NCBI GenBank assembly: GCA_965230535.1
Contig: OZ246010.1
Location: 1,612,001-1,676,000, forward strand
DNA length: 64,000 bases
DNA from: JAUILH01 sp965230535
GTDB lineage: Bacteria; Bacteroidota; Bacteroidia; Flavobacteriales_D; JAUILH01
Direction of reading: 5' to 3'
Shown here: positions 54,294 through 62,703 of the stretch, piece after piece
Numbering within the stretch: position 1 is the stretch's first letter
Layout: the number at the start of each line of letters is the position of its first letter
Notes under the pieces: generated by a model
What the model saw: only the letters and a program-made list of their open reading frames with translations
The model's database searches: none
Told to the model about the DNA's origin: nothing
Program-made: the position numbers and the translations under genes

Positions 54294-57200
54294 TTTCGAG
54301 TGTGGCTTTAATACAATTGTATGATGGCTTTTTGTTCGATTTACGTGATCTGACAGGCTCACCATTTTCAATAGCCGTCATCATTTTCTTTAAAATACGT
54401 TCGCGCTCTGTCCTGTTCCTCTCTCTCATTTGTTGATCCTGAGAACTGTCGTAGTATATTTTACCGTCTACGATCGTCTTTTCTACCTTGGTGTAAATAG
54501 ACAATGGATGATTGTTCCAGATAACGATATCGGCATCCTTTCCGACCTTTAGCGAGCCTACTCTGTCATCAATATGGAGTAATTTTGCTGGGTTGAGCGT
54601 AACCATTTTCCAGGCATCTTCCTCAGAAGCACCACCATATTTCACTGCCTTAGCTGCCTCCTGATTCAAACGTCTGGCCATCTCTGCATCATCAGAATTA
54701 ATTGCCGTAACGATCCCCATCTGATTAAGCAATGCTGCATTATACGGAATGGCGTCTTTCACTTCATATTTATAGGCCCACCAATCAGAGAATGTAGAGG
54801 CCCCTGCTCCATGAGTCTTCATCTTATCCGCCACTTTGTAGCCTTCAAGAATGTGGGTAAATGTGTTTAAGGTGAAGCCCATAGAATCTGCCACATGCAT
54901 CAACATATTGATTTCACTTTGCACATAAGAGTGACAGGTGATGAAACGTTCACTTTTTAGAATTTCCGATAACGCTTCCAGTTCCAGGTCCTTGCGTGGT
55001 GCTTTTGGCTGAACCTTAAGTCTTTTCTTGTTTTTAGCCTCATTGTAATTGTTCCAGGCCTTGTCATACTCCCGGGCGCGAATGAAAGCATCATAATACA
55101 CTTGCTCGACCCCCATTCTGGTTTGAGGAAATCTCACCACATTATAATCGCCCCAATTTGATTGTTTGACGTTCTCACCCAAAGCAAATTTGATAAAGCC
55201 CGGAGAATTTGGGACCTTCATGTCTTCTGCCGCATCTCCCCACTTCAATTTTATCAATGCAGACTGACCACCAATTGGATCTGCAGATCCATGAAGCAGC
55301 TGAGAAACTGTAACGCCTCCTGCTAATTGTCTGTATATATTGATATCATCCGGGTTAACAACATCTCCAATTCGAACTTCCGCAGCAATGGCCTCTCCGG
55401 ATTCATTAACGCCTCCGGAAATTGCAATATGAGAGTGCTCATCAATGATTCCTGAAGTCACGTGCTTGCCCTCCGCGTCAATAATAATCGCATCTCTGGC
55501 ATCTAAAATCCCTTCTCCGATTTCAACGATTTTACCATCTTTCACAAGTATGGATGTGTTTTCCAGAATACCTTCCTCTTCATTTGTCCAAACCGTTGCG
55601 TTTTTAATTAAAATTGTTTGTGCATCAGGTACAGAATCCAGTCCGTATGCTAAGTTCGGGAACCAGGTGAGTCCCAGACTCAGGCTGTCCTGTTCTTCTT
55701 TCTTAGCCTTTTTCTGGAATTTTTCACTTCTTACAGCATGCCAGATTCCACGAGTACCGTCTCCATAAATTCCTGTACCATCCCACACACCACTGTCAAA
55801 ATGAATTTGTCCTGACAGACGCGTCAGACCAGTTTCCAGAGAATCTTTAAGATCAAAAGACAAAGCGACCAATTTACGTTCCTGCTTAATTTTAACCTTT
55901 ATGGTCGTGGTATCAATCTTAAAGGAAGCTTTGGGTTTTTCGGGACTTCCGGTAACTTTTAACTTATAGATGGTGTTCCTCACTTTCAGATCATATTCCC
56001 CACGAATGTCGAACTCAGGAATGGCTTTCTGAATGAATCGTTTACCCTGAATCCAGTTCTCATAGATCTTTGCATCCTTTTCAAAAATGTCGTTTGATAC
56101 AATAATGAAATTGGCAAAGCTACCTTCTTTCAGACTCCCAATATCATCCTGCATTCCTACAAACTCCGCCGGAATACTTGTCAGCGCAGCCAGGGCTCTT
56201 TCTTTTGACAAACCATGTTTTACTGCCTTTCGAAGATTTTTCAGGAAAGCACCTTTGTCCTTCATTCCGAAAGACGTTAAAGCAAATTCAATTTCGGCTT
56301 CTTCCAGTTTGGCCGGATTGCTTGGAGCCAATTCCCAGTGCTTTAAATCTTTTAGTGTGACCAGCATGGTTTCATCCGGATCAGTAGGATCAATTGGACG
56401 CGGAAAGTGAAGAGGCACAATAAATCTGGCCTCAGTTTGAATCATCTCCTCTATTCTCAAATACTCATCTCCCCTACCCTTGATGATGTAATTCTGATCA
56501 AATTCATTCGCTATTTTATCAGCTCTCAGCTCATTTAGATAATTTCCGGCATCAAAGAATTGTGGCAGTTCCTCCTGATTCAAAATGGCTTCTAACGTTA
56601 GGTTTCTTTCTAATTTATCATCCTGTTCTTCATACCAGGTGGCATCCAAATAAGTTTGTCTCAATAAAGCGATCGACCCCATTAAAGAAGAGGGATAGGA
56701 TTGCCTGCTACTACCTTTACTAAAGGATAAATGTGAAGATGCTTTTGGTTTCAACATGAGAAGGTTCTCATTCTCATCCGATAAACTTACAACACACCCC
56801 ATGCCTCTGTGAATGCCATCCATTTGATGACTCAAAACAGCACCAAATCCAAGTTTACGATATGCTTTGGCCTGTTCTTCATTTTTCACAAACATTTGAG
56901 AAGCATCCACTTCTGACTTAATGGCTTCATTCCAGCCATAAGCTCCTTTCTTAGAATTTTCCAGCTGCGGGCCCGGTTTAGGTGGAGCCGGTTTCGATAC
57001 TGGAATGCCATAGTTTGAATGCAGATCCACAAAAGAAGGATATATGTGCAGACCATTTAAATCAATTTCAACAGCCCCCTTCTTATGAGACTTACCAGAA
57101 CCTATATTGACAATTCTATCATCTTTAATCTCCAGATAGCCCTTGTAAATCACATCCTTTTCATTGAGATGGATAAAGGCATTGTTAAAAATGTAGTGAT

Positions 57201-57303
57201 TGCTTCTTTTATTGACTGTTCCGTTAACCGGAAACGTTGGCTGTGCGGAAACCTCCCCCAGGATGAATACAAGACATAAGAGTATGGATACCGCCAAACG
57301 CAT
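54286..57303 (-). CDS. double-module secreted amidohydrolase
   Basis: 1005 residues with a signal peptide (MRLAVSILLCLVFILGEVSA). Module 1 (about 25-440) has HIYPSFVDLHSNYGIP (one His, no HxH) and ends GSLKEGSFANFIIVSNDIFE. A beta linker covers about 440-560. Module 2 (about 565-985) keeps the metal site: HVTSGIIDEHSHIAISG (HxH), TCHSYVQSEIN, FTHILEGYKVADK and INSDDAEMARR, ending HIDDRVGSLKVGKDADIVIW. Module 2 should be the active hydrolase (amide or imide bonds, perhaps peptidic substrates); module 1 looks degenerate. A TAnnTTTG element lies 4 nt before the ATG. Confidence 0.88.
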   Translation of the reverse strand: MRLAVSILLCLVFILGEVSAQPTFPVNGTVNKRSNHYIFNNAFIHLNEKDVIYKGYLEIKDDRIVNIGSGKSHKKGAVEIDLNGLHIYPSFVDLHSNYGIPVSKPAPPKPGPQLENSKKGAYGWNEAIKSEVDASQMFVKNEEQAKAYRKLGFGAVLSHQMDGIHRGMGCVVSLSDENENLLMLKPKASSHLSFSKGSSRQSYPSSLMGSIALLRQTYLDATWYEEQDDKLERNLTLEAILNQEELPQFFDAGNYLNELRADKIANEFDQNYIIKGRGDEYLRIEEMIQTEARFIVPLHFPRPIDPTDPDETMLVTLKDLKHWELAPSNPAKLEEAEIEFALTSFGMKDKGAFLKNLRKAVKHGLSKERALAALTSIPAEFVGMQDDIGSLKEGSFANFIIVSNDIFEKDAKIYENWIQGKRFIQKAIPEFDIRGEYDLKVRNTIYKLKVTGSPEKPKASFKIDTTTIKVKIKQERKLVALSFDLKDSLETGLTRLSGQIHFDSGVWDGTGIYGDGTRGIWHAVRSEKFQKKAKKEEQDSLSLGLTWFPNLAYGLDSVPDAQTILIKNATVWTNEEEGILENTSILVKDGKIVEIGEGILDARDAIIIDAEGKHVTSGIIDEHSHIAISGGVNESGEAIAAEVRIGDVVNPDDINIYRQLAGGVTVSQLLHGSADPIGGQSALIKLKWGDAAEDMKVPNSPGFIKFALGENVKQSNWGDYNVVRFPQTRMGVEQVYYDAFIRAREYDKAWNNYNEAKNKKRLKVQPKAPRKDLELEALSEILKSERFITCHSYVQSEINMLMHVADSMGFTLNTFTHILEGYKVADKMKTHGAGASTFSDWWAYKYEVKDAIPYNAALLNQMGIVTAINSDDAEMARRLNQEAAKAVKYGGASEEDAWKMVTLNPAKLLHIDDRVGSLKVGKDADIVIWNNHPLSIYTKVEKTIVDGKIYYDSSQDQQMRERNRTERERILKKMMTAIENGEPVRSRKSNKKPSYNCIKATLENE

Positions 57304-57307
57304 CTAA

Positions 57308-57315
57308 CAAAAATA
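57308..57315 (-). promoter_or_regulatory. -7 element TATTTTTG of the amidohydrolase operon
   Basis: Exact TAnnTTTG match on the minus strand, 4 nt before the ATG at 57303. Confidence 0.45.
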
Positions 57316-57375
57316 AAATTAATGTTGTAATAAACCAGAAGTTGTTCACTTGGTTTATCGCATGCCCATTTTGCT

Positions 57376-57383
57376 TATTTTTG
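57376..57383 (+). promoter_or_regulatory. -7 element TATTTTTG of the membrane haem-protein/cytochrome c operon
   Basis: Exact TAnnTTTG match, 16 nt before the ATG at 57400, in the 96-bp divergent region. Confidence 0.45.
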
Positions 57384-57399
57384 ACATCAAATTAGGACG

Positions 57400-57846
57400 A
57401 TGGATTTTTTAAAACACATGCATTCCGGATTAAGATGGTTGGTTTTACTGGCCCTTATTCTGGCATTGGTTAACGCCTTTAAGAAGTGGAAAGGCAAAGG
57501 AGGTTATGGAGCCAAAGACAAAATGATCAATTTAATGTCTATGATTCTCCTGCATACACAGGCCTTGGTTGGATTAATTCTATACTTTGCTGGTGATATG
57601 GGGGTAAAACATCTGGATAATATGGGCAACGCTACAGCACGCTTTTTTGCAATTGAGCACATGTTGGCCATGATCATTGCAGTTGTGTTGGTAACTATCG
57701 GTAGAAAAAGAGCTGAGCAAAGTAAAAGAGATGCCGGAAGTCACAGAAAAATCTGGATTTGGTACGGCATTGCCTTTATCATCATTATGCTGATGATTCC
57801 ATGGCCGTTTTTATCTAAATTTAGTGGCGTCAGCGGATATATGTAA
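57400..57846 (+). CDS. four-helix membrane protein, cytochrome b-like
   Basis: 148 residues, four membrane helices: about 10-28 (SGLRWLVLLALILALVNAF), 48-68 (LMSMILLHTQALVGLILYF), 83-103 (FAIEHMLAMIIAVVLVTIG) and 122-142 (IWYGIAFIIIMLMIPW). His residues near or within helices 1, 2 and 3 (HSGLRW, LLHTQ, IEHML) could ligate haem, and relatives in Bacteroidota are sometimes annotated as cytochrome B. The cytochrome c lipoprotein gene starts 4 bp after the stop, which supports a role in electron transfer (inference). Confidence 0.8.
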   Translation: MDFLKHMHSGLRWLVLLALILALVNAFKKWKGKGGYGAKDKMINLMSMILLHTQALVGLILYFAGDMGVKHLDNMGNATARFFAIEHMLAMIIAVVLVTIGRKRAEQSKRDAGSHRKIWIWYGIAFIIIMLMIPWPFLSKFSGVSGYM

Positions 57847-57850
57847 TAGC

Positions 57851-58183
57851 ATGAAGCAGTTTTCAATAATCATAGCAGTATTAATCGGCGCAGGATTCGT
57901 TAGTTCTTGTGACGATCCTAAGGAATACGTAGGTCCTGATGGCAAGGAAAGCGGTGAAATCATCTATCAAAAAACTTGTTTCCTGTGTCATGGAGAATAT
58001 GGAGACGAAGGAAATAGTGGTGCTGCCAACTTAAGAACGTCTCTTCTGGATGAGGATGACATGATTGATGCCGTGAAACACGGAAGAGGTGAAATGAGAC
58101 CAATTTCTCAGCTGAATGATACTCAGGTTAAACTGGTAATTGAGTATGTTCGAACGGAGCTGAAAAAAAAAGTCAAGGAATAG
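57851..58183 (+). CDS. cytochrome c lipoprotein, first haem domain (zero-frame product)
   Basis: 110 residues from the ATG at 57851 (an ATG 27 bases upstream overlaps the preceding gene and delays the signal). Lipobox VSSC (Cys at about 19). Haem-binding CFLCH is coded at 57977-57991, with GEYGDEGNSGAANLRTSLL after it and a possible distal Met in GEMRPISQ. The reading frame ends ELKKKVKE-stop just after an A9 run. A second domain of the same kind continues in the -1 frame, so this may be only the short form of a dihaem protein. A small c-type cytochrome tethered to a membrane, probably shuttling electrons. Confidence 0.85.
   Translation: MKQFSIIIAVLIGAGFVSSCDDPKEYVGPDGKESGEIIYQKTCFLCHGEYGDEGNSGAANLRTSLLDEDDMIDAVKHGRGEMRPISQLNDTQVKLVIEYVRTELKKKVKE
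58163..58171 (+). other. A9 homopolymer: candidate slippage or frameshift site
   Basis: Nine A read as AAA AAA AAA in the first frame, followed by GTC AAG GAA TAG. A -1 ribosomal slip, or one extra A in the mRNA from transcriptional slippage, leads into AGT CAA GGA ATA GAC and an open frame of 267 bases carrying the second haem domain. Alternatively it is a true frameshift mutation or a sequencing error in the homopolymer. Confidence 0.6.
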
Positions 58184-58437
58184 ACAAACCAATCACTGAC
58201 GAGCAATCTTCTGAACTGGGAGAGGCCATTTACAAAAGAGAATGTGTACTTTGCCATGGTGAACGTGGTAATTCCGGAGATGCTGAGTCGGCTAATCTTC
58301 AAAGCTCATTACTTAATTTAGATCAGATCATCGGTTTTATTAAAAATGGAACAGCAGATATGCCGCCTTTCGATTACTTATCGGATGAAGAAATTGAGGC
58401 GGTCGGCAAGTATGCTCAAAAATTTCAGGACAATTAA
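58171..58437 (+). CDS. second cytochrome c domain, reached only by -1 frameshift from the upstream gene
   Basis: The frame runs from a TGA at 58141 to the TAA at 58435-58437 and contains no ATG, GTG or TTG before the haem motif. It codes SQGIDKPITDEQSSELGEAI, then haem motif CVLCH (58243-58257), GERGNSGDAESANLQSSLL and a distal Met in ADMPPFDYLSDEE, ending KFQDN. It aligns along its length with the domain upstream (CHGExG, SANLxxSLL, then M-x-P), so it is a tandem duplicate. Joined through the A9 run it gives a 195-residue dihaem lipoprotein. Its TAA overlaps the hflX ATG by one base. Confidence 0.75.
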   Translation, partial: SQGIDKPITDEQSSELGEAIYKRECVLCHGERGNSGDAESANLQSSLLNLDQIIGFIKNGTADMPPFDYLSDEEIEAVGKYAQKFQDN

Positions 58438-59633
58438 TGATTGAAAAAAAGATTATTTCAGATAAGCAGGAGACCGCCGTTTTGGTGGGCTTAATCACTC
58501 AGGACATCAAGCAGGAAGATGTTGACGATTACCTGGATGAGCTTGAATTTTTGGCAAAAACGGCTGGTGCAGATTCCAAAAAGAGATTTATCCAAAGATT
58601 GGACAATCCGAATCCAAAAACCTTCGTGGGGACAGGAAAAATGGAGGAAATCCATCAGTATGTTGAGGAACATGAGATAGACATTATCATTTTTGATGAT
58701 GAACTCAGCCCGTCTCAACTCAGAAACATTGAACGCATTCTTAAGAAGAAGATTCTGGATAGAAACAACTTAATTCTGGACATTTTTGCCAGACACGCAC
58801 GAACATCTCATGCACGAACACAGGTGGAGTTGGCCCAATACCAGTACTTACTTCCAAGACTAACCCGAATGTGGACTCACCTTGAAAGACAAAAGGGGGG
58901 AATTGGAATGCGCGGTCCGGGTGAAACCCAAATTGAAACGGACAGACGAATCATTCAGCAAAAAATTTCCAAGTTGAGAGAAAAGCTTGAGAAAATTGAC
59001 AAGCAAAAAGCTCAACAAAGAGGCAATAGAGGTCAGCTCGTACGAGTGGCGTTAGTAGGATATACCAACGTTGGTAAATCAACCATTATGAATGCCATGA
59101 GTAAGAGTGATGTGTATGCCGACAATAAACTATTTGCTACGCTCGACACCACGGTGCGAAAAGTGGTATTGGGAAATCTGCCTTTTCTGCTAAGTGACAC
59201 GGTTGGTTTCATCAGGAAGTTACCTCATCAACTTGTAGAATCATTTAAATCTACCCTGGATGAGGTAAGAGAATCGGATATCTTGTTGCATGTTGTGGAT
59301 ATTTCCCACAGAAACTTTGAAGACCATTATAAGGTGGTTAATCAAACACTGGCGGATATTCAGGGATCTGACAAACCGACTATTGTTGTATTTAACAAGA
59401 TCGATAATTACTCCAAGGAACGTACACATATTGACGAAGACGGAGATTTGATTGAAACCGAATATACACTGGAGCAAATGAAAAAGCAGTGGGTAGCTCA
59501 GCTAAACGATCAGAAATGTGTGTTTATCTCAGCTTACAAGAAACAGAACTTTGATGAATTCCGAGACATGCTTTATGAAGAAGTGAAAGAGATTTTTAAG
59601 GTCAGATATCCTTATAATAACTTCTTGTATTAG
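58437..59633 (+). CDS. hflX: GTPase HflX
   Basis: Ribosome-associated GTPase that splits or rescues stalled 70S ribosomes, especially under stress. 398 residues. N-terminal HflX domain with NPNPKTFVGTGKMEEIHQYV, a glycine-rich linker region GGIGMRGPGETQIETDRR, and a coiled coil. G domain: P-loop LVGYTNVGKSTIMNAM, DTVGF (G3) and FNKID (G4). The C-terminal region ends KVRYPYNNFLY. It overlaps the stop of the second cytochrome domain by one base, so it may be co-transcribed with the cytochrome genes. Confidence 0.95.
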   Translation: MIEKKIISDKQETAVLVGLITQDIKQEDVDDYLDELEFLAKTAGADSKKRFIQRLDNPNPKTFVGTGKMEEIHQYVEEHEIDIIIFDDELSPSQLRNIERILKKKILDRNNLILDIFARHARTSHARTQVELAQYQYLLPRLTRMWTHLERQKGGIGMRGPGETQIETDRRIIQQKISKLREKLEKIDKQKAQQRGNRGQLVRVALVGYTNVGKSTIMNAMSKSDVYADNKLFATLDTTVRKVVLGNLPFLLSDTVGFIRKLPHQLVESFKSTLDEVRESDILLHVVDISHRNFEDHYKVVNQTLADIQGSDKPTIVVFNKIDNYSKERTHIDEDGDLIETEYTLEQMKKQWVAQLNDQKCVFISAYKKQNFDEFRDMLYEEVKEIFKVRYPYNNFLY

Positions 59634-59652
59634 ACACGAAATTACAAAGCAT

Positions 59653-59690
59653 AAAAAAACCCCGATACAATGTACCGGGGTTTTCTTTTA
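59653..59690. terminator. bidirectional intrinsic terminator between hflX and the T9SS gene
   Basis: AAAACCCCG and CGGGGTTTT pair across a short centre with an inner TAC/GTA stem. Followed by TTTTCTTTTA on the plus strand and, on the minus strand, by a run of seven T (A-run 59653-59659). It ends hflX and the convergent T9SS gene. Confidence 0.9.
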
Positions 59691-59705
59691 TTTAAATTCT
59701 AAGAA

Positions 59706-60683
59706 TTACTTAGTCACGTTGAACTTGCTAGTAATTACAGCTCCATCGCTTGAAGAAACAGTGAAGTAGTAATTTCCTGCAGCCCAGTTCTGAGTTTCAA
59801 GAACGATTGTGTGCTGACCTGCTCCTCTTGTAGCAGACTCAGTGTACAATTCTTCACCCATTAGGTTAAATACTCTGATAGAGATATCAGCGGCATTCTC
59901 CAATGAGAAGTTCAAGTTAGCAATATCGTTAGTTGGGTTAGGGAAGATGTTTCCAACAGATAATCCGTTAGACTGAGCATCTACACCAGCAACGATATCA
60001 ACTACAGGCATAATGAATGCATCTGCGTTATATCCACCGTAAAGCGGTCCAAGAGCAGTCCAAAGACCACCAAAAGTTGCAGTAGTCAAAGTTCTTAGTC
60101 TAGCTTCATTTGCACCATCATTGTTAGCTGCACTACTAGTAACTATACCCAAAGTATCATTTACACCTGCAACATTGATACCACACAAGAATGGGTTACC
60201 ATTTGTATTAACTGGTGATGACATTGGAAATGAAGTCAATGTAAAAGAAGTACCTGCAGTAATAGCAGAAGAAGCTAATACAGAAGATCCCAAAATAGAA
60301 GCAGAAGAAGAATCTGCATTCACAGAGTGTACGTTAGCTGTTACGTTATCAGCAGTACCCTCTAAAACATTGGCACCAAACCATACTAAGATTTCAGTTA
60401 CGCTAGCTCCTGTAACACCATCATAGTGCATAGCAATCTCGTCACTAACTGAAACAATAGTTCCCATGTTGTCATAGTAAGAAGTTCCTACAATGTATCC
60501 ACCATCCTGGTTACCAGTTAAAGTGGCTCCAGAAGATCTAAGAAGATACTGGTCTAATGTGTCAATTGCTTTTTTCTGATCGAATTCAGGTAAATCAAGG
60601 TGCTCAACGGTACCAATAGTTGGGTTTTGAGCGAAAGAGCTTCCAGCAAAAAGGATAGAAGCCACAAAAAGTAAACGTTTCAT
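59706..60683 (-). CDS. T9SS substrate with type A sorting domain, function unknown
   Basis: 325 residues (MKRLLFVASILFAGSSFAQ is the signal peptide; one more Met lies directly before). The mature domain (about 20-235) is beta-rich with a galactose-binding-like character (SDEIAMHYDGVTGASVTEIL), but no family is certain. The C-terminal 80 residues are a type A sorting domain: SVGNIFPNPTNDIANLNFSL and GNYYFTVSSSDGAVITSKFN. Exported by T9SS and displayed or released. It has a clear promoter with a 50-nt AT-rich leader and shares a strong terminator, which suggests good expression. Confidence 0.9.
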   Translation of the reverse strand: MKRLLFVASILFAGSSFAQNPTIGTVEHLDLPEFDQKKAIDTLDQYLLRSSGATLTGNQDGGYIVGTSYYDNMGTIVSVSDEIAMHYDGVTGASVTEILVWFGANVLEGTADNVTANVHSVNADSSSASILGSSVLASSAITAGTSFTLTSFPMSSPVNTNGNPFLCGINVAGVNDTLGIVTSSAANNDGANEARLRTLTTATFGGLWTALGPLYGGYNADAFIMPVVDIVAGVDAQSNGLSVGNIFPNPTNDIANLNFSLENAADISIRVFNLMGEELYTESATRGAGQHTIVLETQNWAAGNYYFTVSSSDGAVITSKFNVTK

Positions 60684-60731
60684 CATAAAATAATTTTAAG
60701 ATAATTTATAAAAGGTTAATTGTTTCGGTCC

Positions 60732-60759
60732 CGAAAATACGGGTTTTTGTCGAGATCAA
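60732..60759 (-). promoter_or_regulatory. promoter of the T9SS substrate gene
   Basis: TTG (60759-60757), 17 bases, then TATTTTCG (60739-60732), one mismatch to TAnnTTTG. Spacing identical to the lpxD promoter. The leader to the ATG is about 45 nt and AT-rich. Confidence 0.5.
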
Positions 60760-60821
60760 CAAACCCTTCGTCTACAACACTGGCAAAACGATGATCTTCA
60801 ATTGATTAAGCAAGTGATCGA

Positions 60822-62651
60822 CTAGCTAAAAGACTGTAAATCACAAAGGTTCCTGTAAACACCTTGTTTTTCAAATAATTCCTGATGTTTTCCGCGTTCA
60901 ACGATCTCTCCTTTTTGGAGTACAAGAATTTCGTCAGCGTGTTTGATAGTAGAAAGTCTATGCGCAATTACCAGAGAAGTTCTGTTTTGCATGAGCTTGA
61001 TTAAGGCGTCCTGCACCAACTTTTCAGATTCTGTATCCAAGGCAGATGTGGCCTCATCCAGGATTAATATATCCGGATTCTTGAGTACTGCTCTGGCAAT
61101 GCTCAGTCGTTGTTTTTGACCTCCGGACAGTTTACTTCCGGCATCACCAATATTTGTATCATAGCCATTTGGAAAAGCAGAAATAAACTCGTGTGCATTG
61201 GCAATTTTTGCTGCTTCTTCAATGGCTTCATCACTAACACCCTTCGTTCCGAAAGCAATGTTATTCCTAATGGTATCGTTAAAAAGAATGGATTGCTGAG
61301 TCACAATTCCCATTCTGTTACGAATACTCTTTTTGGAATAATCCTTCAGATTGATGCCGTCTATTTCAATCGCACCTTCATTGCAATCGTAGAATCTAGG
61401 TAGCAGATCTGCTATTGTAGACTTACCACCTCCCGATTCCCCCACCAGGGCAACAGTTTTTCCTTTCTCAACATGAAAAGACACATCCTTGAGCACAACT
61501 TCTTCTGTTCCCGGATAGCTGAAAAACACATTTTTGTATGAAACACCCGAGTTGAGACCGGCAAGTTCAGAAGGATTTTCCGGATCCAAAATGGTTGTTT
61601 CCACGTCCAATATCTTATTAATTCTTTCAATGGAAGCCAGCCCTTTATTCACGTTTGAGATAGAGTTTGCCACTCCTTGAATTGGCCTGAGTAATTGGGA
61701 AAACACAATGATAAAACCTAAAAAAGTGGACCCCGACAAGCTGTCTCCTTTCAGTACGATTGATCCTCCAAACCAAACCAGTGCGATCATTACCATGGTT
61801 CCCATAACCTCATTTACCGGAGAAGCCAAATCTCGTTTTCTAAAGGCTTTATTCAAGACAGTTTTATGCTCATCGTTAATTTTCTCAAACTTATTATGGA
61901 CAGATTCTTCGGCACTAAATGCTTTGATGATTCTGATGCCAGATAAGGTTTCCTCAAGAGAAGCACTCAACTGTCCTAGTTTGTCCTGTGCTTTTTTCGA
62001 ACTTCTTTTTAAACTCTTTCCAATTCTTGAAATGATCAAAGCACTCAAAGGCAGTAAAATCAGGGAGAAAAGTGTGAACTTGGCAGAGATAAAAAACAAG
62101 GTTGACAAGGTCATCACAATCGCCAAAGGTTCTCTGAAAAGGAGTTCCAAAGTCCCCATAATAGACACCTCCACTTCCTGCACATCACTCATGGCTCTGG
62201 CCATCAAATCTCCTTTGCGCTCTTCAGACAAGAATCCAAGTTCCAGATTTACCATTTTCTTGTGAATATTGTTTCTCAAATCCCGAACCACACCATTTCG
62301 AATTTCTGCCAGGTAGAACATGGCCATGTACCTGAATATATTTTTCAGCAAAAAACAAATCAAAATGGCTACACATATGTACGCCAAAGCCTGGACTTTA
62401 CCATTGGTTTGCAAAAACTCATACATCTCGTAGTTATACTTAGTTTCCCAATAAACCTTAAATGACATGCCATCGTGAGGTGCCTGAGGCACTTCCCCAT
62501 CTCCCTCAATAAAAATGAGTTTCAGAAAGGGAATGAATAACAGTAAAGACAGTAAATTGAATAGTACAAACAGGATATTATTGAGTATCACCAATATCCT
62601 TTCTTTGCTGTACTTATTCGTATAGCGCAGTATTTTTAAGAAATCACGCAT
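60822..62651 (-). CDS. ABC transporter, fused permease and ATPase (MsbA-like)
   Basis: 609 residues. Six membrane helices (about 20-330) with the exporter loop LSASLEETLSGIRIIKAFSA. ATPase domain: Walker A VGESGGGKSTIADLLPRF, Q-loop TQQSILFNDTIRNN, signature LSGGQKQRLSIARAVL, Walker B ILILDEATSALD, H-loop IAHRLSTI. Such half-size exporters act as homodimers to flip lipids (lipid A-core for MsbA) or export drugs. Function as a lipid flippase is plausible but not proved. Divergent from rbfA, with 52 bp between them. Confidence 0.9.
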   Translation of the reverse strand: MRDFLKILRYTNKYSKERILVILNNILFVLFNLLSLLLFIPFLKLIFIEGDGEVPQAPHDGMSFKVYWETKYNYEMYEFLQTNGKVQALAYICVAILICFLLKNIFRYMAMFYLAEIRNGVVRDLRNNIHKKMVNLELGFLSEERKGDLMARAMSDVQEVEVSIMGTLELLFREPLAIVMTLSTLFFISAKFTLFSLILLPLSALIISRIGKSLKRSSKKAQDKLGQLSASLEETLSGIRIIKAFSAEESVHNKFEKINDEHKTVLNKAFRKRDLASPVNEVMGTMVMIALVWFGGSIVLKGDSLSGSTFLGFIIVFSQLLRPIQGVANSISNVNKGLASIERINKILDVETTILDPENPSELAGLNSGVSYKNVFFSYPGTEEVVLKDVSFHVEKGKTVALVGESGGGKSTIADLLPRFYDCNEGAIEIDGINLKDYSKKSIRNRMGIVTQQSILFNDTIRNNIAFGTKGVSDEAIEEAAKIANAHEFISAFPNGYDTNIGDAGSKLSGGQKQRLSIARAVLKNPDILILDEATSALDTESEKLVQDALIKLMQNRTSLVIAHRLSTIKHADEILVLQKGEIVERGKHQELFEKQGVYRNLCDLQSFS

Positions 62652-62655
62652 CCCG

Positions 62656-62663
62656 CAAATATA
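62656..62663 (-). promoter_or_regulatory. -7 element TATATTTG of the ABC transporter gene
   Basis: Exact TAnnTTTG on the minus strand, 4 nt before the ATG at 62651. Confidence 0.45.
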
Positions 62664-62691
62664 GGATATAATGCTTGGCAGGTAAAAAGAT

Positions 62692-62699
62692 TATCTTTG
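62692..62699 (+). promoter_or_regulatory. -7 element TATCTTTG of rbfA
   Basis: Exact TAnnTTTG on the plus strand, 4 nt before the ATG at 62704. The mirror-image arrangement to the divergent ABC gene. Confidence 0.45.
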
Positions 62700-62703
62700 C
62701 AAG

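Noticed and set aside
57824..57850. Earlier ATG for the cytochrome c gene
   Set aside because: It sits inside the preceding membrane-protein gene and puts MASADICNS before a signal peptide; the ATG at 57851 gives a normal lipoprotein start.
58141..58437. Second cytochrome domain as an independent gene
   Set aside because: No ATG, GTG or TTG between the stop at 58141 and the haem motif, and no signal peptide; only a fusion by frameshift or a broken gene fits.
61708..62265. Open frame of 185 codons on the plus strand
   Set aside because: Antisense to the membrane domain of the ABC transporter, with no domain, promoter or separate start context.
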